DNA of 64,000 nucleotides from Chromatiales bacterium (GTDB taxonomy: Bacteria; Pseudomonadota; Gammaproteobacteria; Steroidobacterales; GCA-2729495). This document shows positions 1 through 9,028 of the stretch, piece after piece. The stretch lies in the NCBI GenBank assembly GCA_002729875.1, contig PBZD01000020.1, forward strand, positions 1 through 64,000. The letters are read 5' to 3'. Under the pieces are notes generated by a model, which saw only the letters and a list, made by a program, of their open reading frames with translations, did no database searches and was not told the origin of the DNA. Position numbers and translations under genes: made by a program. Position 1 is the stretch's first letter; each line of letters starts with the position of its first letter.

Positions 1-2275
1 AATCGTGGATGCTGTTGCTGGTATTTGGGGCTGCTGCACGTTCGACTTCACGCATGCGCGTGATGACATCGACCGGTGTGGCTTTTTGAAAATACTCAAA
101 GAAATTTTCTGAATCATAAATAAGGTTCTGGTAGCGAGTCGCACTGGCAGCGGTAAGAGTTTCCATGATGCGATGCCATTCACCCCGTTCCTTATCGGTT
201 TTCCCGTGTGGCATGGCCGTCGCTATGGCCACCGAATTCATGGTTTGTTCGAGTGTGCGCAAAGCAATGCCGCGTGCACCGTACTTGGCATTGACAAGTT
301 CACCCTGTTCAGTAGCACGTAACCGACCGCGTACGGTGCCGGGTGGTGAGGCCAGTACTGCCGCATGGGTGCGGCCACCGCCGCGACTGATTGTGCCGCC
401 GCGGCCGTGAAACAGGGTGAAATCTATGTCGGCCCTATCCATGGTTGCGATCAGGTCGGATTGTGCCTGGTGTAATGACCAGCGCGCTGACGCAATGCCG
501 ACATCTCGAGTGGTGTCCGAATAACTGACCATAATGATCTGGTGATTATTGCGTTGTTCCAGATGCTTGCGGTAGATATCGTTCTGCAGCAACTGGTGCA
601 TTGTCGATGAACAGTTGACCAGGTCTGCGTTGGTTTCAAAAAATGGTGTGATATCCAGTGGTATGCCACCATTTTTCTTTTTCAGGTCTGCCCAACGGGC
701 CAGCAATAGCACCGATAAAACGTCGTCAACTCCGTGAGCCATGCTGATCACATAGGGCCCAATGGACCGTTTGCCATAGCGCCGGCGACAGAAAGCGATG
801 GCCTGAAAAGTAGCCAGCGAGCGGCGTGACTGATTATCCGGATCAACGGACGGTGACTCATTGTTTTCCAGCGCTTCCTGCAGGCGCCGGGTTCGCTCTT
901 GTGGCGTCTTGTCGAGCCAGTGTTTTTCACCGAGACAGTGCCCCAATACCCGGCGGTTGATGATTGCACTCTGACGAATATCAAGAGTCAGAAAGTAAAA
1001 GCCGAAAGTTTTTGCCCGGGTAATCAGGCGCCGAGTCGAAAACAGCCCCGCATGTTTGCCGCTATTGGCCACCAGGCTGTCATGTACGAGTTGCAGATCC
1101 TTGATGAATTCATCCGCAGACTCGTAGGGAAAAACGTCATCATCAAAGGTTGCCTGCAGACGTTGTTCTACCAGCTTCAGGAAAGCACGGTAGGGCATGT
1201 CACGGTATCGCAACGAAACCTGGCCGGCGGCACCGGGGAACTGCTTCGCATATTGCTGGGTGCGCTTGAGCATTTCTTCGGAGACGTTGATACGGCTCGT
1301 GCTCTGACTTAATTTCTGCGCCAGTGCACTTACTTCATTAAAATACAGATTCAGGTTCAGAGAGCGTTGTCTGGCCAGTGTTTCACGGATCGTGCGCCCG
1401 GTGATATCCGGTCGGGCTTCAAAATCGCCGCCGATCCATGAAGAAAAGCGGAGTATTGTCGGTAGCTTGAGGTCGGCAGCTTCGTCACCATAGGCAAGCT
1501 TTAGTGAATTGGTTATCCGCTCGTAAAATGAAGGTACGGCACGATAAATGACATCTGTCAAAAAGAATAATATGTGTTCGACTTCATCGAAGACCGTGCG
1601 TTCTTCATGCGGATGTTCTTCCGTTTGCCAGATCGTAGTGATATCGCTACGAATACTTTCGAGATAAGCGTTAACTTCCGGCTGGGTTAGTATCGGATTC
1701 TGGATTTCAACGAGTCGTTTGACGATATTTTGCTGTTTGCGCAGGATGGTGCGACGTGTTGGTTCGATGCTGTCGGCGGCGAATACCGGTTCGATCTGTA
1801 GTGAGTGTAAAAGTTTGAGAACATCATCCAGGCTTAGCCCGGCTTCTTTCAGGCGGAATATGGTTTCTTCAATGCCGCGCGGTTGTCGGGTCGATGAGTC
1901 GTTGAGGTAATCACGCCAGCGGCGAATACGATGAACTTGTTCGGCGGTATTGACGACCTGGAAGTAAGTCGAAAAAGCGCGAATAAAATTACGTGCACTC
2001 AGGGGTGACAGTGACTGCACCAGGGCGTCGAGTTTTGCCCCGGCATGGTTATCGCCTTCGCGGCGGTCAATCGCAGTTCGACGTGCTGCCTCGACAACAT
2101 CAAACAGAGAATCACCGCCTTGTTCCTTGAGCATGTCACCGATCATGGTCGCCAGTATGTGTACATCATGGCGAAGTGCAGCATCCTTCTTTTTAAATTC
2201 TATGTCCTGGCGTTTTTCAGCAGGACGTGCTGTGGGATGCAGTCCCGTCGCTTCGATCGGATTCATGGCAGGCAT
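1..2275 (-). CDS. PEP carboxylase homologue with replaced catalytic motifs (C-terminus beyond window)
   Basis: Phosphoenolpyruvate carboxylase normally makes oxaloacetate from PEP and bicarbonate. The reverse strand is open from an ATG at 2275 to the window edge, giving 758 residues of a family usually 880-930 long. Family landmarks are clear: SSWIGGD near residue 280, LDIRQ, ITPFFET, YVISMA, the FHGRGG loop and ATEQGE. Three active-site signatures differ. TAHPTE, which carries the catalytic His (E. coli His138), reads AADSIE, with Asp168 at the His position. DRDGNP reads DFEARP at 284-289. The lysine of SDSxKDxG (E. coli Lys546) is Arg590 in SDTTRDVG. The frame is otherwise intact, so this is not an ordinary pseudogene. 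I infer a non-carboxylating or regulatory paralogue. The family assignment is secure and the activity is doubtful. A second ATG at 2266 is an alternative start. Confidence 0.9.
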   Translation of the reverse strand, partial: MPAMNPIEATGLHPTARPAEKRQDIEFKKKDAALRHDVHILATMIGDMLKEQGGDSLFDVVEAARRTAIDRREGDNHAGAKLDALVQSLSPLSARNFIRAFSTYFQVVNTAEQVHRIRRWRDYLNDSSTRQPRGIEETIFRLKEAGLSLDDVLKLLHSLQIEPVFAADSIEPTRRTILRKQQNIVKRLVEIQNPILTQPEVNAYLESIRSDITTIWQTEEHPHEERTVFDEVEHILFFLTDVIYRAVPSFYERITNSLKLAYGDEAADLKLPTILRFSSWIGGDFEARPDITGRTIRETLARQRSLNLNLYFNEVSALAQKLSQSTSRINVSEEMLKRTQQYAKQFPGAAGQVSLRYRDMPYRAFLKLVEQRLQATFDDDVFPYESADEFIKDLQLVHDSLVANSGKHAGLFSTRRLITRAKTFGFYFLTLDIRQSAIINRRVLGHCLGEKHWLDKTPQERTRRLQEALENNESPSVDPDNQSRRSLATFQAIAFCRRRYGKRSIGPYVISMAHGVDDVLSVLLLARWADLKKKNGGIPLDITPFFETNADLVNCSSTMHQLLQNDIYRKHLEQRNNHQIIMVSYSDTTRDVGIASARWSLHQAQSDLIATMDRADIDFTLFHGRGGTISRGGGRTHAAVLASPPGTVRGRLRATEQGELVNAKYGARGIALRTLEQTMNSVAIATAMPHGKTDKERGEWHRIMETLTAASATRYQNLIYDSENFFEYFQKATPVDVITRMREVERAAAPNTSNSIHD

Positions 2276-2504
2276 GATGGGATGTTGAGTGAATAATGCG
2301 CTGGTGGCAGAGGGATAAAAGACGATAATTGACTGGCCGGTAAAATTATTCGTGGATCTTATGTCCGAATTGAGTCAGATGGAAGCCCTTTTGTGTATCT
2401 TTACGCAGTTCCTGTCTGTAGGGGGAATCTCAGCCGGATTACAGGTATTCTTACACTGCTGATCAGCATCGGGTTGATTTTGCCATATTTATTAAGGGTC
2501 GATT
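2276..2504. promoter_or_regulatory. divergent intergenic region between the PEPC homologue and the SLC13 transporter
   Basis: This 229-base gap separates two outward-facing genes and must carry both promoters. I see no convincing pair of -35/-10 hexamers or palindrome. The only clear signal is an AAGGG about 9 bases before the TTG start of the transporter. Confidence 0.4.
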
Positions 2505-4322
2505 TTGCCGCAACTGCCTGAACTGCACGCAATCATTGTCATCTGTCTGACCTGCCTGGCGATGTTTTTGTTTACCAAAGACCGGATTCCCCTGGAAACA
2601 ACGGGGCTCGGCGTTCTGTTATTGCTCATACTGCTGTTTATCATATTCCCATATAAGAACATTAAGCCGACCGATTTCTTTATCAATTTCGGTCATGAAG
2701 CGCTGGTAACGATCTGTGCATTACTGATTCTCGGTCGCGGGCTTGAAACCACCGGTGCATTACAGCCACTTGCCACGATCATGTCGAGTTTCTGGCTCGA
2801 ACGACCGACACTGGCCTTGCTGGCGACACTGCTCGTTGCTGCGGTATGCAGCGCTTTTCTGAATAACACGCCGATTGTCGTCATGTTGTTGCCGGTGCTG
2901 GTTGCGGTTTGTATTCGTGCCGGTCGGCCACCCTCGAAGATACTCATGCCGATGGGCCTGGCCACATTAATCGGTGGCATGGCGACAACCATCGGTACCT
3001 CAACTAACCTGCTGGTTGTAGGTATTGCAGCCGATCTCGGTGAACGCCGTTTCGGCATGTTTGATTTTACCCTGCCGGTTTTGATCGCCGGGGGTGCGGG
3101 CTTGCTGTTCCTGTGGCTGGTGGCACCCCGCCTGTTGCCGGTACGTAAGGCACTCATGGTAGACACATCGCCGCGCCTGTTCAGTGCTGTGCTATACATT
3201 AATGAAGACGGGTATGCTCCCGGCAAGATGTTGTCAGAGGTTCGCGCCAAGACCGAGGGTCGTATGCGTGTTGACCGGATACAACGTACCGAGACCTTGT
3301 TTGTGGCGAAACTGCCGTCGATCAGACTACAGCCGGGAGACCGTCTGTATGTCAAGGATTCGGCCGAGCGACTCAAGGAGTTTGAACAAGCACTGGGTGC
3401 GACATTGTTCAACGTGTCGGATGGTGAGCATCCGGTCAGTGATGAGGTGCCCCTTGCGACTGAAGGCCAGCAACTGGCTGAAGTGGTTATTACCCGCGGA
3501 TCTGCATTGCATCATCGGACCTTGAATGCGGCACAGTTCAGTAACCGGTTCGGTTTGTTTCCTCTGGCGATTCATCGTGCCCGATCATCACAGGATGTCA
3601 GCGTTGATCTGGGTACAATTCGCCTGCGCGCCGGTGATGTATTACTCGTGCAGGGTTCACGCGAGTCGATTCAAACCTTGCGTGAGAACGGCTCTATGCT
3701 CGTACTTGATGCGACCACAGACCTGCCGCACACAAAACGTGCGCCAGTGGCACTGGGGATTATTATCGGGGTCGTCGCCTTTGCCGCTGCCGGTATCCTG
3801 CCGATTTCAGTGGCCGCATTATGCGGTGTTGCGCTGATGCTGTTGACCGGCAGCATGCAATGGCGTGATGCGGGTGATGCACTGAATATTCCGGTCATCA
3901 TGATCATCGTTGCGAGCCTGTCACTCGGTTTTGCACTGATGGAAACCGGTGGCGCCCAGTTTATTGCCGAGTGGTTTGTGTTTGTTACTCAACCGTTGCC
4001 GGTGCCGCTGATCCTGAGCGGTTTGATCCTGTTGATGACGCTGTTGACGAATGTGGTTTCAAACAATGCCGCAGCTGCTATCGGGACTCCGATTGCGATC
4101 AGTATTGCACAACAAATTAATGCGCCGACCGAACCATTCATCCTGGCCATTATCTTCGGCGCCAATATGAGTTTTGCGACACCTATTGGCTACCATACGA
4201 ACCTGCTGATCATGAGTGCCGGTGCCTATAAATTTACCGATTTCATGCGCATTGGTATTCCGCTGACACTGGTGATGTGGGCCGCTTTTACGATTATTTT
4301 GCCGTTGTTATACGACCTGTAG
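2505..4322 (+). CDS. SLC13/DASS-type anion transporter with two RCK_C domains
   Basis: This is a 605-residue inner-membrane protein of the SLC13 (divalent anion:Na+ symporter) type. Hydrophobic segments fill residues 5-210 and 410-605. A soluble insert lies between them, at about 215-400. Its repeated pattern (LRPGD/LRAGD, then LYVK or LLVQ) is that of two TrkA-C/RCK_C domains, as in the SAC1-like subgroup. The two symmetry-related substrate/sodium motifs are visible as GTSTNL near residue 165 and SNNAAAA near 520. The start is TTG with an AAGGG Shine-Dalgarno; no ATG fits better. The substrate (sulfate, dicarboxylate or other anion) cannot be read from the sequence. Its divergent neighbour is a PEPC-like gene, so a C4-dicarboxylate is a possible but unproven substrate. 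Confidence 0.88.
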   Translation: MPQLPELHAIIVICLTCLAMFLFTKDRIPLETTGLGVLLLLILLFIIFPYKNIKPTDFFINFGHEALVTICALLILGRGLETTGALQPLATIMSSFWLERPTLALLATLLVAAVCSAFLNNTPIVVMLLPVLVAVCIRAGRPPSKILMPMGLATLIGGMATTIGTSTNLLVVGIAADLGERRFGMFDFTLPVLIAGGAGLLFLWLVAPRLLPVRKALMVDTSPRLFSAVLYINEDGYAPGKMLSEVRAKTEGRMRVDRIQRTETLFVAKLPSIRLQPGDRLYVKDSAERLKEFEQALGATLFNVSDGEHPVSDEVPLATEGQQLAEVVITRGSALHHRTLNAAQFSNRFGLFPLAIHRARSSQDVSVDLGTIRLRAGDVLLVQGSRESIQTLRENGSMLVLDATTDLPHTKRAPVALGIIIGVVAFAAAGILPISVAALCGVALMLLTGSMQWRDAGDALNIPVIMIIVASLSLGFALMETGGAQFIAEWFVFVTQPLPVPLILSGLILLMTLLTNVVSNNAAAAIGTPIAISIAQQINAPTEPFILAIIFGANMSFATPIGYHTNLLIMSAGAYKFTDFMRIGIPLTLVMWAAFTIILPLLYDL

Positions 4323-4343
4323 GCAGGGGTCTGCCTGCCACAC

Positions 4344-4372
4344 TTGACGGCAGGGATGCCTGCGGGGATACT
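4344..4372 (+). promoter_or_regulatory. probable trp operon promoter
   Basis: TTGACG at 4344-4349 and GATACT at 4367-4372 are separated by exactly 17 bases, a good sigma-70 match, and lie directly upstream of the trp leader. The expected transcription start, about 7 bases after the -10 box, falls at about 4379. That is the first base of the leader-peptide ATG. No TrpR-type operator resembling the enterobacterial one is visible. Confidence 0.65.
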
Positions 4373-4378
4373 GCAGGC

Positions 4379-4444
4379 ATGAATAGTACGGTCTATAACG
4401 GAAACTGGTGGTGGTCTTTCTCAACGGAGAGGGTTGCCGGCTAG
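4379..4444 (+). CDS. trpL: trp operon leader peptide (three tandem Trp codons)
   Basis: A 21-codon reading frame begins MNSTVYNGNWWWSF and ends at TAG 4442-4444. Codons 10-12 are TGG TGG TGG. It lies 110 bases before trpE and is followed by a terminator hairpin, the standard layout of ribosome-mediated trp attenuation. When charged tRNA-Trp is scarce, a ribosome stalled on these codons would leave the downstream segment free to form the antiterminator. A GGGG at 4364-4367 could act as Shine-Dalgarno if transcription starts upstream. If the promoter at 4344-4372 is used, the peptide would be translated from a leaderless message. Confidence 0.88.
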   Translation: MNSTVYNGNWWWSFSTERVAG

Positions 4445-4504
4445 CACGTCAGATAGAATAGCCAATAAGCCCATCTCCGCAGAGCGGCGACGGGCTTTTT
4501 TTTT
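4431..4504 (+). terminator. trp attenuator: antiterminator and intrinsic terminator hairpins
   Basis: The terminator runs from AAGCCC at 4467 through a CCGC-AGA-GCGG apex to GGGCTT and a run of T ending at 4504. The arms pair over their length with two mismatches. The competing antiterminator pairs 4431-4443 (GGGTT and GGCTA) with 4459-4472 (TAGCC and AAGCCC). This sequesters the 5' arm of the terminator. The leader stop codon lies inside the antiterminator's 5' arm, so stalling at the Trp codons upstream would expose it. Confidence 0.82.
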
Positions 4505-4553
4505 GGGCGATGATTTTTGCATGTAATTTTCATCAGTTTGAGAAAGCAAGGTA

Positions 4554-5945
4554 ATGGAACCACCCTTTGATATAAGCGCTGATCTCGATACACCGGTTTC
4601 GACGTATCTGAAGTTACACACTTTACAGCCGCGTTATTTACTGGAGAGTGTCGAGGGCGGTGTGCAACTGGCGCGCTATTCATTTCTGGGTTTTGGTAAG
4701 GTGCGGGACTTCCGGCTTGATGCGTCGGGGATGCGTATCAATGGACAGCAATACCCGCGTCCGGAGTCAACAGAAAGATTATTGGCGGCATTGCGAAAAA
4801 CACTGGCGGATACCCCCAGGTTACAGCCTGAACTCACCGAGTTACCGTTTTCCGGCGGACTGGTCGGTATCTCCGGCTACGATCTCGTACGTTACTTTGA
4901 GCAACTTGGCAAAATTCCTTCCGGTGCTGCATTGCCAGATTCACCGGAGGCCGCATACTTTGCGACTGAATCACTCCTGATCTTTGATCATCTGACGCGA
5001 CGTATCGCATTGCTGCATTCAGGTTCGGAAGCGCAACGTTCAGTATTACGTGACAGCATTATTGGTTTGCTGCGTGGCCCTTTGCCGCCCCGGCCGCGCA
5101 GCGGTGGTTATTCTAATCCTGTGTCAAGCCTGTCTGAAGAGGCTTTCAAGGCAGCCGTTGCACGTAGCAAGGATTACATTACTCAGGGTGAGATTTACCA
5201 GATCGTACTCTCGATACGTTTTTCAGGCACGCATGAACTGTCGCCTTTTGAGACCTACCGGGCGATGCGTCTGCTCAATCCATCGCCGTACATGTTCTTT
5301 TTCGATCTTGGTGATCTGCAAGTTGTCGGTTCATCACCCGAAGCTCTCGTCAAGTGCCATAACGGTAATGCAGCACTCAGGCCGATCGCCGGGACGCGAC
5401 CGCGCGGGCGTGATCGGGCCGAGGATCTGGCTAATGAGCAGTCGCTACTCGCAGACCGCAAAGAAAATGCTGAACATGTCATGCTGGTTGACCTGGCACG
5501 CAATGATCTCGGGCGGGTTGCCGCGGCCGGATCTGTTTATGTGGATCCGTTTCGGTCGATCGAGAGTTACAGTCACGTTATGCATATCGTCAGCGGGGTA
5601 CAGGGCAAGTTGGCCGCCGGCAAGGATGCATTTGATCTGTATGCTGCTACATTTCCGGCCGGCACACTGGTCGGCGCACCTAAAATTCGCGCCATGCAAT
5701 TGATTGATGAAATGGAGTCGGTACGGCGCGGTATTTATGCGGGTACCGTCGGCTATTTCAGCACCAGTGGCGACATGGATCATGCCATCGCTATTCGCAC
5801 ATTGGTGCTCAGTGAAAATGAATACAGTTACCAGGCCGGGGCCGGTATCGTTGCCGACAGTGTGCCGCAAATGGAATATGCAGAAGTGCTGGCCAAGAGT
5901 GCAATCCTGCGTCAGGCACTCGCCATGGCGGAGGAAGGATTGTGA
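4554..5945 (+). CDS. trpE: anthranilate synthase component I
   Basis: TrpE converts chorismate and ammonia (from TrpG) to anthranilate, the first step of tryptophan synthesis. The 463-residue protein is a little shorter than the usual 490-520. It keeps the LLES motif for tryptophan feedback binding at residues 29-32. The chorismate-binding domain is complete, with PIAGTRPRGR, DLARNDLGR, PAGTLVGAPK and AGAGIVADS in order. The GTG of trpG overlaps its stop codon, so the two subunits are translationally coupled. Expression is expected to be set by the attenuator just upstream. Confidence 0.96.
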   Translation: MEPPFDISADLDTPVSTYLKLHTLQPRYLLESVEGGVQLARYSFLGFGKVRDFRLDASGMRINGQQYPRPESTERLLAALRKTLADTPRLQPELTELPFSGGLVGISGYDLVRYFEQLGKIPSGAALPDSPEAAYFATESLLIFDHLTRRIALLHSGSEAQRSVLRDSIIGLLRGPLPPRPRSGGYSNPVSSLSEEAFKAAVARSKDYITQGEIYQIVLSIRFSGTHELSPFETYRAMRLLNPSPYMFFFDLGDLQVVGSSPEALVKCHNGNAALRPIAGTRPRGRDRAEDLANEQSLLADRKENAEHVMLVDLARNDLGRVAAAGSVYVDPFRSIESYSHVMHIVSGVQGKLAAGKDAFDLYAATFPAGTLVGAPKIRAMQLIDEMESVRRGIYAGTVGYFSTSGDMDHAIAIRTLVLSENEYSYQAGAGIVADSVPQMEYAEVLAKSAILRQALAMAEEGL

Positions 5946-6538
5946 GCCCGCATTTGTTATTGATCGATAACTACGATTCTTTTACCTACAATCTTGTGCA
6001 GGCTTTTCTCGTGCTTGGTGCGCGTGTAGATGTATTTCGCAATGATCAGATTACGGTTGAGCAGGCGCTGGACATCAATCCGACTCATTTGTGTATCTCG
6101 CCGGGGCCGGGCCGCCCGGAGGATGCGGGCGTATCACTCGAGATGATTGGCGCATTTGTAAAACACATTGCGATCTTCGGTGTGTGTCTCGGACACCAGA
6201 GTCTCGTGCATCATTTCGGTGGCAATATTGTCGCGGCAGAACGACTGATGCATGGCAAAACATCGATGGTTGAGCATGACGGCAAGACCATCTATACAGG
6301 TATCGGTCAGCCATTTGAGGCCGGACGATACCATTCACTGGCCGCCGAGGCCGATAGTATCCCCGATGTTCTGGAAGTCACTGCGCGGACCCGGCGCGGA
6401 GAAATCATGGGTATTCGTCACCGCGAGTTGCCGATCGAGGGTGTGCAGTTTCATCCGGAAAGTGTATTGACGCCCGAAGGTGACGACCTGATGAGAAACT
6501 TTCTTGGGTTGGTAGCGGACCGGCAGCAGGGTACCTGA
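5942..6538 (+). CDS. trpG: anthranilate synthase component II (glutamine amidotransferase)
   Basis: TrpG hydrolyses glutamine and delivers ammonia to TrpE. It is a class I glutamine amidotransferase of normal length (198 residues). The catalytic triad is visible: Cys82 in GVCLGHQ, and His171 and Glu173 in VQFHPES. The start is GTG at 5942 inside the trpE stop (4-base overlap). The NYDSFTYNL start is typical of the TrpG/PabA family; its position in the operon favours TrpG, although a dual role in folate synthesis as PabA cannot be excluded. Confidence 0.95.
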   Translation: MSPHLLLIDNYDSFTYNLVQAFLVLGARVDVFRNDQITVEQALDINPTHLCISPGPGRPEDAGVSLEMIGAFVKHIAIFGVCLGHQSLVHHFGGNIVAAERLMHGKTSMVEHDGKTIYTGIGQPFEAGRYHSLAAEADSIPDVLEVTARTRRGEIMGIRHRELPIEGVQFHPESVLTPEGDDLMRNFLGLVADRQQGT

Positions 6539-6541
6539 GTC

Positions 6542-7564
6542 ATGGCTATCGATGCACATCAAACACTGAATCGTCTGCTGGCAAATGAAAACCTGGCCGA
6601 GGTCGAGGCTGCCGATTTGATGCGCCTGCTGACGGATGAGGCGTTGCCGCAGGTGATGAGTGCAGCATTGCTGATTGCATTACGCGCCAAGGGTGAGACT
6701 GCAGATGAAGTGCGTGGTTTTGCACTCGCCATGCGCGAACTGGCGCAAAGTATAATTTTGCCTGACGACATGCAGGCCGTGGACATCGTCGGTACCGGTG
6801 GAGACGGATCGGGTAGCGTTAATATTTCCACCGGCACCGCGCTACTGGCAGCTGCCTCGGGGTTGCCGGTTGTCAAACACGGCAACCGCTCTGTGTCGTC
6901 AAAGTCGGGCAGCGCCGACGTGCTTGAGGCGCTCGGCATCCCGATACCCGCTGACCCGAAGGCTACGCTGGCCTGTGTTGCGGATTGCGGTTTCACATTT
7001 TTGTTTGCACCGTTTTTTCATCCGGCGATGAAGGCCATCGCACCGGTTCGCGGTGCGCTGGGTGTGCGTACCGTGTTCAACATTCTCGGGCCACTGACAA
7101 ACCCGGCCAGACCGCCGTATCACCTGGTAGGCGCTTTTGATCTGCCGACCGCCCAGCTGATGGCTGATGCACTGGTAGCGATGCCGATCAAACGTGCTTT
7201 TGTTATTCATGGTGAACCGGGTTGGGATGAGGCAACGCCGGTCGGTCGCTTTACGCTGTTCGATGTACAGCCGGGTGAGGTGATCGTGGAGAGCAGGGAT
7301 CCGCTCGACTATGGCATGGCCAGATGTTCGCCGCAGGATCTGGCCGGTGGCGACGCCGGGTTTAATGCCACGGCGCTTGAAGCGGTGCTGAACGGAGCAG
7401 ACCAGGGCCCGCATCGTGATGCCCTGGTACTTGGCGCGGGGCTCGCGCTCGAACTGGCCGGTCGGGCCGGTGATTTGCACGATGGCATCGCGCAGGGTTA
7501 TGCGGCACTCGATTCCGGTGCGGCGCAACAGGTTCTCACGCAGTTACGGGCATTCACGGCGTAG
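6542..7564 (+). CDS. trpD: anthranilate phosphoribosyltransferase
   Basis: TrpD joins anthranilate to PRPP to give phosphoribosyl-anthranilate. The 340-residue length is normal. The glycine-rich PRPP motif GTGGDGSGSVNIST starts near residue 83, followed by KHGNRSVSSKSGSAD and the RTVFNILGPLTNP region. The gene starts 3 bases after trpG stops and runs directly into trpC, so it is one message. It is a separate protein and not fused to trpG as in enteric bacteria. Confidence 0.96.
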   Translation: MAIDAHQTLNRLLANENLAEVEAADLMRLLTDEALPQVMSAALLIALRAKGETADEVRGFALAMRELAQSIILPDDMQAVDIVGTGGDGSGSVNISTGTALLAAASGLPVVKHGNRSVSSKSGSADVLEALGIPIPADPKATLACVADCGFTFLFAPFFHPAMKAIAPVRGALGVRTVFNILGPLTNPARPPYHLVGAFDLPTAQLMADALVAMPIKRAFVIHGEPGWDEATPVGRFTLFDVQPGEVIVESRDPLDYGMARCSPQDLAGGDAGFNATALEAVLNGADQGPHRDALVLGAGLALELAGRAGDLHDGIAQGYAALDSGAAQQVLTQLRAFTA

Positions 7565-7566
7565 CT

Positions 7567-8409
7567 ATGTCTGATGACTTCCTGCAGGGCATGGCGCTGG
7601 CCAGTGCGGAGCGCCTGAGTGAAGCACGCGCAACGGCTGATCTGATTACGCTTGAGCGGCGGGCGGCAGAACACAAGGCGCCGCCTCCCCTGCGCTTGTC
7701 GGCAACAGGATTCGATCTGATTGCCGAACTCAAGAAGCGTTCGCCTGCGGCCGGGCAACTCGCCACAACTGCAGTGTCCCCGGCTGCTCAGGCAGGAAAA
7801 TATGTTGCTGCGGGCGCCGCGGCCATCTCGGTACTGACCGAGCCGCAGCGGTTTTCCGGTTCGCTCGAGGATCTTCAGCAGGTGGTTGCCGGAACCGAAT
7901 CGATACCAGTCATGCGTAAGGATTTTCTTGTCGATCCTTACCAGATCGTCGAGGCCCGGGCTGCCGGAGCCGGTGGTGTGTTGCTGATTGCTGCAATCCT
8001 TGAGCCGTCTCTGCTGCGTGACATGCTGCAGACTGCATTCGAGCTCGGCATGTTCGTGCTCGTCGAGGCCTTTGACGAGGCTGATTTGCTGCGCTGTGTG
8101 CCGGTCATGGCCGACCGGTTGCCGGCCATTAATAATGATGGCTCGTGCCGGATGCTGCTCGGGGTCAACTGCCGCAACCTGCGCACACTCGCAGTCGAGT
8201 TTACTCGTTTTATGGCTTTGGCCGGGCAACTGCCCGACACGATCCCATGGGTTGCCGAGAGTGGTGTCGATACGCCTTACAAGGCCGGACAGGTTGCAAG
8301 TGCCGGGTATCGCCTTGCCCTGGTCGGTACGGCATTGATGCGTAGTGATGGGCCGCAGCATGCCGCGCAGGCATTATTGCAAGCCGGCCGTGACGCCCGA
8401 GCGTGCTGA
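7567..8409 (+). CDS. trpC: indole-3-glycerol phosphate synthase
   Basis: TrpC closes the indole ring, converting carboxyphenylamino-deoxyribulose phosphate to indole-3-glycerol phosphate. The 280-residue (beta/alpha)8 protein carries ELKKRSPAAG (family EVKxxSPSxG), SVLTEPQRFSGS, PVMRKDFLVDPYQ, LGVNCRNLRT and VAESGV, which hold the catalytic Lys and Glu. It is monofunctional and separate from trpF, with 2 bases between trpD and trpC. Confidence 0.96.
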   Translation: MSDDFLQGMALASAERLSEARATADLITLERRAAEHKAPPPLRLSATGFDLIAELKKRSPAAGQLATTAVSPAAQAGKYVAAGAAAISVLTEPQRFSGSLEDLQQVVAGTESIPVMRKDFLVDPYQIVEARAAGAGGVLLIAAILEPSLLRDMLQTAFELGMFVLVEAFDEADLLRCVPVMADRLPAINNDGSCRMLLGVNCRNLRTLAVEFTRFMALAGQLPDTIPWVAESGVDTPYKAGQVASAGYRLALVGTALMRSDGPQHAAQALLQAGRDARAC

Positions 8410-8416
8410 CAGGCTG

Positions 8417-9028
8417 ATGGCAGTTTGCATAAAAATCTGTGGTCTGAGGTCGCCTGAAACCGTGGCTGTGGCGCTTGAGGCGGGCGCGGATGCGATCGGT
8501 TTTGTGTTTGCTAATTCGCCGCGCCGGGTTTCGGTAGACCTGGCGCGCCGCATCACCCGCGATTTGCCCGCGCATGTCGTCAAGGTAGCGGTCATGTATC
8601 ACCCGACACAAACCGAATGGGATGAGGTTGCAGCGGGATTTCGTCCTGATTGGCTGCAGACGGAGGCGGCTGATTTTATCCGCCTCACCGTTGATCAAAG
8701 CGTTGTACACATGCCGGTTTTCCGTGATGCAGAGTCACTCGATGCCGATACGGTTGCAGCGTTACCGCAGATCCTGTTCGAAGCGTCGGTAAGCGGTGTC
8801 GGGCAGCGGGCAAACTGGAACCGGGCCGCCGAACTGGCGCTCACGACCCGGCTGATGCTCGCCGGCGGACTGAATCCGGGCAACGTCGCAGCGGCGATCC
8901 GGCAGGTCTCGCCCTGGGGCGTAGATGTCAGCAGTGGTGTCGAAGTACGTCGCGGGGTTAAGGATCAGGATAAGATAGCGGCTTTTATCGCAGCCGCAAG
9001 GATAACGGAGTGCCCTGATGCAGGTTGA
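8417..9028 (+). CDS. trpF: phosphoribosylanthranilate isomerase
   Basis: TrpF performs the Amadori rearrangement of phosphoribosyl-anthranilate. The ATG at 8417 gives a 203-residue protein starting MAVCIKICGLR, where the KICG motif with the catalytic Cys sits at the normal distance from the N-terminus. A longer reading from 8345 would overlap trpC and add 24 unlikely residues. The C-terminal LAGGLNPGNV and GVDVSSGVE motifs bind the substrate phosphate. It overlaps the start of trpB by 11 bases. Confidence 0.95.
   Translation: MAVCIKICGLRSPETVAVALEAGADAIGFVFANSPRRVSVDLARRITRDLPAHVVKVAVMYHPTQTEWDEVAAGFRPDWLQTEAADFIRLTVDQSVVHMPVFRDAESLDADTVAALPQILFEASVSGVGQRANWNRAAELALTTRLMLAGGLNPGNVAAAIRQVSPWGVDVSSGVEVRRGVKDQDKIAAFIAAARITECPDAG

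Noticed and set aside
899-2296. Plus-strand reading frames inside the PEPC homologue
   Set aside because: They lie within the minus-strand gene and have no ribosome-binding site or family match.
6899-7528. Long antisense frames inside the trp operon
   Set aside because: They mirror codon bias of the trp genes and encode no recognisable domain.
8345-8416. Longer trpF start at 8345
   Set aside because: It lies inside trpC, and KICGLR would fall too far from the N-terminus.
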